Part shown: piece after piece, positions 60,756-64,000 of the stretch
Layout: each line of letters opens with the position of its first letter
Numbering within the stretch: position 1 is the stretch's first letter
Source: Rhizobium sp. BK313
GTDB lineage: Bacteria; Pseudomonadota; Alphaproteobacteria; Rhizobiales; Rhizobiaceae
Direction: 5' to 3'
Length of the DNA: 64,000 nucleotides
Assembly (NCBI RefSeq): GCF_014193655.1
Contig: NZ_JACHZQ010000007.1
Coordinates: 1 to 64,000 of the forward strand
The notes under the pieces: generated by a model
Database searches by the model: none
Told to the model about the DNA's origin: nothing
The model's input: the letters and a program-made list of their open reading frames with translations, nothing else
Translations under genes and position numbers: made by a program

Positions 60756-60773
60756 ATTTAGATCGTTCCAAAT
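60756..60773. promoter_or_regulatory. Second LacI operator (upstream)
   Basis: ATTTAGATCGTTCCAAAT differs from the perfect operator at 60910-60927 at two positions. Centres are 154 bases apart, near a whole number of helical turns, so looping is possible. Confidence 0.55.
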
Positions 60774-60901
60774 TTTAGCGATGATATTTCTGGAAACCGA
60801 AACTCCAATGCCGGGCCCTCTTTTCGTTCACAAAAGACCGGATAACCGCACGATTTCCGCGACGCATCTAGGTATTCTCGTTAAACCTTCATATTTACCC
60901 A

Positions 60902-60930
60902 TTGACAAAATTTGGAACGTTCCAAATAAT
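60902..60930 (+). promoter_or_regulatory. LacI-controlled promoter
   Basis: TTGACA (60902-60907), 17-base spacer and AATAAT (60925-60930) form a strong promoter. The perfect 18-base palindrome ATTTGGAACGTTCCAAAT (60910-60927) fills its spacer, so bound repressor would block RNA polymerase. Confidence 0.85.
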
Positions 60931-60967
60931 CATCGTCAACAAAGGGTGGAGGCCTCGGCGGAGATTC

Positions 60968-62011
60968 ATGAGCAAGGAACGTGTTACGGTCATCGATATT
61001 GCGCATGCCGCCGGCGTATCGAAGTCGACCGTGTCTCTCGTTCTGCAAGGCAGTTCACTGGTCAATGAGGCGACGCGGGCCAAGGTGAACGCGGTGATCC
61101 GCGAGCTTGGGTACGTCTATAATCGCGGCGCCGCCAACCTGCGGCAGGCGAAGTCGAAGATCGTCGGCATCGTTGTCAACGATCTCACCAACAGCTTCTT
61201 TGCCGAACTGGCCGTCGGCGTCGATATGGTCGTGCAGTCGGCTGGCTATGTGCAGTTCCTGTCCAATACCGGCGAGAGTATTGACCGGCAGCGCGAGGTC
61301 GTCGCCTCGATGCGCGAGCACGGCATTTCCGGTCTGATCGTCTCGCCGGCGCGCGGTACGGAAGCGGCCGACTTCAAGTCGCTGACCAATGCCGGCATTC
61401 CGGTGGTGATCGTCGTGCGCAATATTCCCGGCGCAAAGGTCTCATCGCTGGTGTCGGACAATCTTGCCGGCGCATCGGCGGCGGTCGAGCATCTGGCTAG
61501 CCTCGGCCATCGCCGCATCGCGTTCATGGGCGGCTTCGCCAATACCGCCGTCTTTGCCGAAAGGCTCGGCGGCTATCGCGATGCGCTGGCCAAGGCGGGA
61601 ATCGCTTTTGACGATGACCTCGCCGTTGCCACCGCCCCGTCGCGCGCCGGCGGCGTCGAAGCGGTCGGGCGCGCCATGCTGCTTGCTGACAAGCCGACAG
61701 CGGCGGTGTGTTTCAACGATGCGGTCGCCTTCGGTGTCTGCGACGGGCTGAGGGCACGGCGGCTGGAGCCGGGCGTCGATTTCGCTGTGGTCGGTTTCGA
61801 TGATGTGATCGAGGCGGAGAGTGCGGTGCCAGCGCTGACGACGATTTCCGTCGATCCTCAGGGCATGGGCCGGCGGGCGGCACAGCTGCTCCTGAAGCAG
61901 ATCAATTCCGGCAAGGTGGAGGCGGAGGCGATCGTCAGCGCCGTGCGGCTGGTGGTTCGTCAGAGCTCCGGAGCTGGGCTGGACACAACGGCAAGGAGGG
62001 CCGTGTCATGA
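60968..62011 (+). CDS. LacI family repressor
   Basis: Protein of 347 residues. HTH motif VTVIDIAHAAGVSKSTVSLVLQG is followed by the hinge and a sugar-sensing domain (VGIVVNDLTNSFFAELAVGV). The ATG at 60968 has GCGGAG upstream; the TTG at 60902 belongs to the promoter. It probably represses itself and the following genes through the palindrome at its promoter. Its stop overlaps the oxidoreductase ATG (ATGA). Confidence 0.92.
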   Translation: MSKERVTVIDIAHAAGVSKSTVSLVLQGSSLVNEATRAKVNAVIRELGYVYNRGAANLRQAKSKIVGIVVNDLTNSFFAELAVGVDMVVQSAGYVQFLSNTGESIDRQREVVASMREHGISGLIVSPARGTEAADFKSLTNAGIPVVIVVRNIPGAKVSSLVSDNLAGASAAVEHLASLGHRRIAFMGGFANTAVFAERLGGYRDALAKAGIAFDDDLAVATAPSRAGGVEAVGRAMLLADKPTAAVCFNDAVAFGVCDGLRARRLEPGVDFAVVGFDDVIEAESAVPALTTISVDPQGMGRRAAQLLLKQINSGKVEAEAIVSAVRLVVRQSSGAGLDTTARRAVS

Positions 62012-63021
62012 CAAATGGCGGTGTAAAATGGGGCCTGATCGGCGCAAGCACGATCGCCCGTGAATGGATGATCGGCGCCATTCGCGCAACCGGCGGCGAC
62101 GTCATCTCTGTAATGAGCAGGGACGCAGAGCGTGGCCACGCCTATGCGGCTGAGAATAATATTGCCAAATCGGTGACGGATGTCGCCGATCTCGTCAACG
62201 ATCCGGATGTCGATGCCGTCTATATCTCGACGACCAACGAAATGCACCGGGACCAGACCTTGGCGGCGGTCAAGGCCGGCAAGCATGTGCTTTGCGAAAA
62301 GCCGCTGGCGCTGACGCTCGAAGATGCGCGGCTTATGGTGCACGCTGCGAAGGGGGCTGGCGTGGTCATGGGCACCAACCATCACCTGCGCAATGCGGCC
62401 AGCCACCGCGCGATGCGGGAGGCAATCGCCGCCGGGCGGATCGGCAAGCCGCTGAGCGCCCGCGTTTTCCATGCCGTCTATCTGCCGCCGCATTTGCAGG
62501 GCTGGCGGCTGGACAAGCCTCAGGCAGGTGGCGGCGTCATTCTCGATATCACCGTTCATGACGCCGACACACTGCGCTTCGTGCTGAACGACGATCCGGT
62601 GGAAGCGATCGCCCTCGGCCAGAGCGGCGGTATGAGCAAGGCCGGACTGGAGGATGCCGTCATGGGCGCTTTGCGCTTCAAATCCGGCCTCATTGCGCAG
62701 TTTCACGACGGCTTCACCACGAAATATGCGGAGACCGGCTTCGAGGTACACGGCACGGATGGATCGCTGATTGGCCGCAATGTAATGACGCAACAGCCCG
62801 TCGGTCATGTCTTCCTGCGCAACAGGGATGGTGAGACGGAGCTACCGCTCCATCACCACAATCTCTACGAGACGGCGCTTGCCGCCTTTCATGCCGCGAT
62901 CGAAGGCCGGGGAAAACCGTCAGCCACTGGCGAAGACGGCGTCTGGTCGTTGGCGGCGGGTCTTGCCGTCGTCAAGTCGGCTGCCACCGGCGAAGCCGCC
63001 AAGATCGAACCCGGACTTTGA
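62008..63021 (+). CDS. Gfo/Idh/MocA family oxidoreductase
   Basis: Protein of 337 residues. The N-terminal Rossmann domain has GLIGASTIAREWMIGAI for the NAD(P) site; EKPLALTLEDA provides the catalytic Lys of the family. The C-terminal domain includes GGGVILDITVHDADTLRFVL, with the conserved D...H pair. The pattern resembles 1,5-anhydro-D-fructose reductases and related sugar dehydrogenases. It is co-transcribed with the LacI repressor. A sugar or polyol substrate is likely but not known. Confidence 0.9.
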   Translation: MTNGGVKWGLIGASTIAREWMIGAIRATGGDVISVMSRDAERGHAYAAENNIAKSVTDVADLVNDPDVDAVYISTTNEMHRDQTLAAVKAGKHVLCEKPLALTLEDARLMVHAAKGAGVVMGTNHHLRNAASHRAMREAIAAGRIGKPLSARVFHAVYLPPHLQGWRLDKPQAGGGVILDITVHDADTLRFVLNDDPVEAIALGQSGGMSKAGLEDAVMGALRFKSGLIAQFHDGFTTKYAETGFEVHGTDGSLIGRNVMTQQPVGHVFLRNRDGETELPLHHHNLYETALAAFHAAIEGRGKPSATGEDGVWSLAAGLAVVKSAATGEAAKIEPGL

Positions 63022-63029
63022 GCGTCGCG

Positions 63030-64000
63030 ATGAACAAGCACATCACTCCCGCCGAGGCGGCCGCCTTGATCCCTGACGGCGCCATTGTCTCAGTCTCGTC
63101 CTCGAGCGGTCTCGGCTGCCCGGACCTGATGCTGAAGGCGATCGGTGAGCGTTTCGACGCGACGGGCCATCCGCGTGACCTAACGACGCTGCATCCGATC
63201 GCCGCGGGCGACATGAGCGGCATCAAGGGTGTCGATCATATCGCCAAGAAAGGTCTGCTGAAAAAGATCATCGGCGGCTCCTATCCCTCCGGTCCGTCGA
63301 GTTCCGAACCGCCGCAGATCTGGCAAATGATCGGCGGCAACGAGGTCGCGGCCTATAACATTCCCTCGGGCATTCTCTTCGACATGCATCGCGAGGCAGC
63401 CGCCAAGCGCCCCGGCGTGCTGACCAAGGTCGGTCTCGATACCTTCGTCGACCCGGAACGCCAGGGTTGTGCGATGAATACGGCAGCCGAGGCTGAACCG
63501 GTGGTGAAGCGAATCCGGTTCGAGGATGAAGACTGGCTTTATTTCAAGGCGATCGCGCCGCAGGTGGCGATCATCCGGGCAACGACCGCCGATGAGCGCG
63601 GCAATCTCACCTATGAGCATGAAGGCGCGTATCTCGGCGGGCTCGACCAGGCGCTCGCCGCCCGGAACAATGGCGGCATCGTCATCGCCCAGGTCAAGCG
63701 CCTTGCCAAGGAAGGTTCGCTGAAACCGCATGACGTGCGCATTCCCGGTGTTCTGGTCGACTACATCATCGTCGATCCGGATCAGAAACAGACGACACAG
63801 ACCCTTTATGATCCGGCGATCTCGGGTGAGATCTTTCGTCCGCTCGATAGCTTCCGCGTGCCGGAATTCAATATCCAGAAGGTCATCGCCCGGCGGGTGG
63901 CACAGGAGCTGCAATCCGGCAGCGCCGTCAATCTTGGCTTCGGCATTTCTGCCAATGTGCCGCGCATCCTGATGGAAGAGGGGTTGCATGGCGCCGTCAC
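63030..64000 (+). CDS. Acyl-CoA:acetate/3-ketoacid CoA-transferase (partial)
   Basis: The reading frame starts at ATG 63030 (MNKHITPAEAAALIPDGAIV) and is still open at the window edge, giving 323 residues. It matches the YdiF/acetoacetate CoA-transferase family: SSSSGLGCPD early, GLDTFVDPERQG and ATTADERGNL in the middle, and the second half beginning VIARRVAQEL. The catalytic Glu region of the second half is beyond the window. It moves CoA between carboxylic acids in short-chain acid catabolism. It follows the oxidoreductase by eight bases without a strong ribosome site. Confidence 0.85.
   Translation, partial: MNKHITPAEAAALIPDGAIVSVSSSSGLGCPDLMLKAIGERFDATGHPRDLTTLHPIAAGDMSGIKGVDHIAKKGLLKKIIGGSYPSGPSSSEPPQIWQMIGGNEVAAYNIPSGILFDMHREAAAKRPGVLTKVGLDTFVDPERQGCAMNTAAEAEPVVKRIRFEDEDWLYFKAIAPQVAIIRATTADERGNLTYEHEGAYLGGLDQALAARNNGGIVIAQVKRLAKEGSLKPHDVRIPGVLVDYIIVDPDQKQTTQTLYDPAISGEIFRPLDSFRVPEFNIQKVIARRVAQELQSGSAVNLGFGISANVPRILMEEGLHGAV

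Overview
The window looks like chromosome or chromid DNA from a Rhizobiaceae alphaproteobacterium (Rhizobium/Agrobacterium type). The grounds are high GC content, many ABC uptake systems with LacI/GntR regulators, LivFGHM and CUT1 transporters with overlapping genes, a DUF3830/TIGR04076 gene pair, and two copies of an AGCATGATCC...GGATCATGCT palindromic repeat that I recall as common in rhizobia. I see no insertion sequence, phage gene, CRISPR array, rRNA or convincing tRNA. About 57 protein genes are supported. The last one runs off the right edge.

Layout. 0.5-2.6 kb: exported small proteins (a Cys-rich repeat protein, a DUF2092 protein and a Gly/Tyr-rich partner). 2.7-9.1 kb, minus strand: an RND efflux pump with its adaptor, a DedA membrane protein and a ChaA-type Ca2+/H+ antiporter. 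9.1-10.25 kb: a gene-free AT-rich stretch with three successive plus-strand intrinsic terminators and no plus-strand gene upstream, best read as a small-RNA cluster. 10.25-12 kb: a 1-Cys peroxiredoxin and a persulfide dioxygenase-rhodanese fusion (thiol/sulfide stress). 12.1-14.6 kb: an orphan amino-acid binding protein, then a haloalkane dehalogenase divergent from a MarR regulator with two matching 20-bp operators between them.

14.6-27.7 kb: an acid-sugar oxidation locus in two parts. Part one is a LacI repressor, an MFS transporter and an enolase-superfamily dehydratase. Part two is a GntR regulator, a mutarotase, an SDR dehydrogenase and a ketoglutarate-semialdehyde dehydrogenase. Between them lie an exported isochorismatase-like protein lacking its catalytic Cys, a dienelactone hydrolase, an S10 carboxypeptidase and a mechanosensitive channel with a cyclic-nucleotide domain. 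27.8-38.2 kb: a nitrilase-fold amidase, a YWTD propeller, AraC, SDR and GlxA-type genes, a class III adenylate cyclase, and an EmrAB-type pump divergent from a LysR gene. 38.3-44.4 kb: a LacI regulator converging on a CUT1 ABC transporter whose operon begins with a metallophosphoesterase.

44.6-51.3 kb: SlyX, TetR/DUF4336 with a shared operator, an SDR, exported MsrA, bestrophin, an ECF sigma/anti-sigma pair and a Bax-inhibitor-1 protein. 51.4-60.7 kb: two divergent operons around one GntR site. LivGFHM plus an FAD oxidoreductase lie leftward; GntR, DUF3830, TIGR04076, aldo/keto reductase, an NTF2-like protein and a LivK-type binding protein lie rightward. This is the best candidate for an uncharacterised uptake and catabolic pathway. 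60.7-64 kb: a LacI repressor with two operators, a Gfo/Idh/MocA oxidoreductase and the start of a CoA-transferase gene.
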